From: Okeania sp. SIO2B3
Lineage (GTDB): Bacteria > Cyanobacteriota > Cyanobacteriia > Cyanobacteriales > Microcoleaceae
NCBI RefSeq assembly: GCF_010672525.1
Contig: NZ_JAAHGH010000001.1
Location: 197,097 to 261,096 of the forward strand
Direction of reading: 5' to 3'
Length of the DNA stretch: 64,000 bases
Shown: positions 63,153 through 64,000 of the stretch, piece by piece
Layout: each line of letters starts with the position of its first letter
Position numbering within the stretch: the first letter of the stretch is position 1
The notes under the pieces: generated by a model
Told to the model about the DNA's origin: nothing
What the model saw: the letters and a program-made list of their open reading frames with translations, nothing else
The model's database searches: none
Position numbers and translations under genes: made by a program

Positions 63153-63899
63153 TCATTCAAAATCAATTTTCCTGTTTTGTATTGAGTCAAAAACTGACTC
63201 AACTTCATTGTTAAACTCTTCATAATTAATTATTAAATAAGTTTCAGCAATCAGTCGAGACAATAACTCTTTTTGGGGGTTTGATGCTTTAGATATTTCC
63301 TTTTTCATTTTGGCGATTTGTGATTCTAATTCCTCATGGGTAGGTTCCTCAGTATCTCCTTCTTTAAAACCTTTCTTGTCTTTTTTGCAAGCAGCATAAG
63401 CACCAAGCGAAGGGTCTATTGATGATGGAATCTTAGCCGTAACAGAAGTGGCTGGGAATCCTAAGAAGTCACCAATTTCTGTTAGTTGAAACCCGTTTTT
63501 TGCTGAGTTTCTGTAAGCTCCTAGCAATAACTTGGCCATCGCTATTAACAATGGCAATAAATCATTATTCGAGTCGTTAGACTCTTGTATTTTGCTATTG
63601 CTTTCTATTAGCGACTTAATAGCTAAAGTTCCAGTAGGATAATATTTTTCTATTTCTCCATCGTCATCTAAGTCAAGAGCAATTTCTCCAATCCCTACTT
63701 TTTCTAGATGCTTTTGGGTGGCAACCCATAAGTCTTTATAATTAAAATAAGGTGCTGTTTGAGCTTTGGGGTCTTCTCCAGGAAGCAATAAATGTTTAGG
63801 AAAAGTAATCCCGTTACTTAAGTTCAAACTATCTAATGCTTGCATATTTAAGTACAGCATTAAGCGATCGTATTCAGTAAAGCAACACTCTTGATTCAT
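63153..63899 (-). CDS. element protein, unknown, 248 aa
   Basis: 248 aa, soluble, with an acidic middle (ALDLDDDGEIEKYYPTGTLA), an Asn/Ser-rich stretch (SNSKIQESNDSNNDLLP) and a Lys/Glu-rich C-terminal half (ELESQIAKMKKEISKASNPQ). An AAGGA ribosome site precedes the ATG. It is read in the same direction as the operon but separated from it by about 510 bp. No family is recognised. Confidence 0.5.
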   Translation of the reverse strand: MNQECCFTEYDRLMLYLNMQALDSLNLSNGITFPKHLLLPGEDPKAQTAPYFNYKDLWVATQKHLEKVGIGEIALDLDDDGEIEKYYPTGTLAIKSLIESNSKIQESNDSNNDLLPLLIAMAKLLLGAYRNSAKNGFQLTEIGDFLGFPATSVTAKIPSSIDPSLGAYAACKKDKKGFKEGDTEEPTHEELESQIAKMKKEISKASNPQKELLSRLIAETYLIINYEEFNNEVESVFDSIQNRKIDFE

Positions 63900-64000
63900 G
63901 GCTTCGTCCTTGTTATTATATTTACTATCTTCTGAATTGAATTGATTCTGGTGATTTTCACTGTTATAGGTGGGATACCAGGATTTATCGGCTCTAATGA
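63900..64000. other. window end, upstream of the last gene
   Basis: AT-rich sequence; no gene start can be supported and the element continues past the window. Confidence 0.4.

Overview
The window comes from a filamentous cyanobacterium, most like the Okeania / Trichodesmium / Moorena / Lyngbya type. Evidence: HIP1 octamers (GCGATCGC) are scattered through it; there is a cyanobacterial zeta-carotene desaturase, a Ser/Thr kinase fused to a GUN4 domain, a NucA-type nuclease with a NuiA-type inhibitor, and a pentapeptide-repeat protein; it is AT-rich by eye; and the gene density is low, with long gene-free stretches packed with several families of small dispersed repeats.

Layout. 1-4.2 kb: a GT39-like membrane glycosyltransferase and a UPF0104-type membrane protein, plus a decayed fragment of the latter. 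4.2-9 kb: repeat-rich DNA, an MFS transporter, tRNA-Arg(ACG), moaC and two small conserved genes. 9.5-14.7 kb: a cellulose-synthase-like glycosyltransferase with a PilZ domain and an aminotransferase whose 3' end has been copied about seven times as decayed tandem units. 15-28 kb: a gene split by a 37-bp tandem duplication, an Uma2 endonuclease, a divergent sulfotransferase/MFS pair, a DUF4403 protein, a 13-unit repeat array, murJ, a sulfotransferase pseudogene and sfsA. 28-35 kb: a secreted nuclease and its inhibitor, a truncated epimerase-like gene, IS200/IS605-type debris, a TPR protein and an IscA-type protein. 35.6-46.9 kb: a conserved DUF6930-like protein, crtQ with its SRPBCC neighbour, an MscS channel, a pentapeptide-nuclease fusion and xseA-xseB. 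47.2-50.8 kb: a VOC protein, an element with IS903-like ends that encloses a 195-bp tandem array, and the GUN4 kinase.

From the 3' end of tRNA-His (50977) to the window end the character changes to a phage- or plasmid-like integrated element. It has a promoter-plus-terminator transcript with no ORF, a double BRO-N antirepressor-like protein, small unknown genes, a ribbon-helix-helix-like regulator with a shared palindromic operator, a Dda/RecD2-like SF1 helicase, and a long minus-strand series of overlapping genes of unknown function that look like a structural or assembly module. Two small genes in its left part are broken by an amber codon and a frameshift, so the element is partly decayed or uses recoding. 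No integrase, portal, terminase or recognised capsid gene is visible here; they may lie beyond 64000.

The host part is shaped by at least four non-autonomous repeat families. The best supported has perfect 13-bp ends (GTAAGCATTCAGC) and 8-bp target duplications, matching what is known of IS66-family ends. Heptanucleotide repeat modules also end in an ATG that serves as the start codon of at least two real genes.
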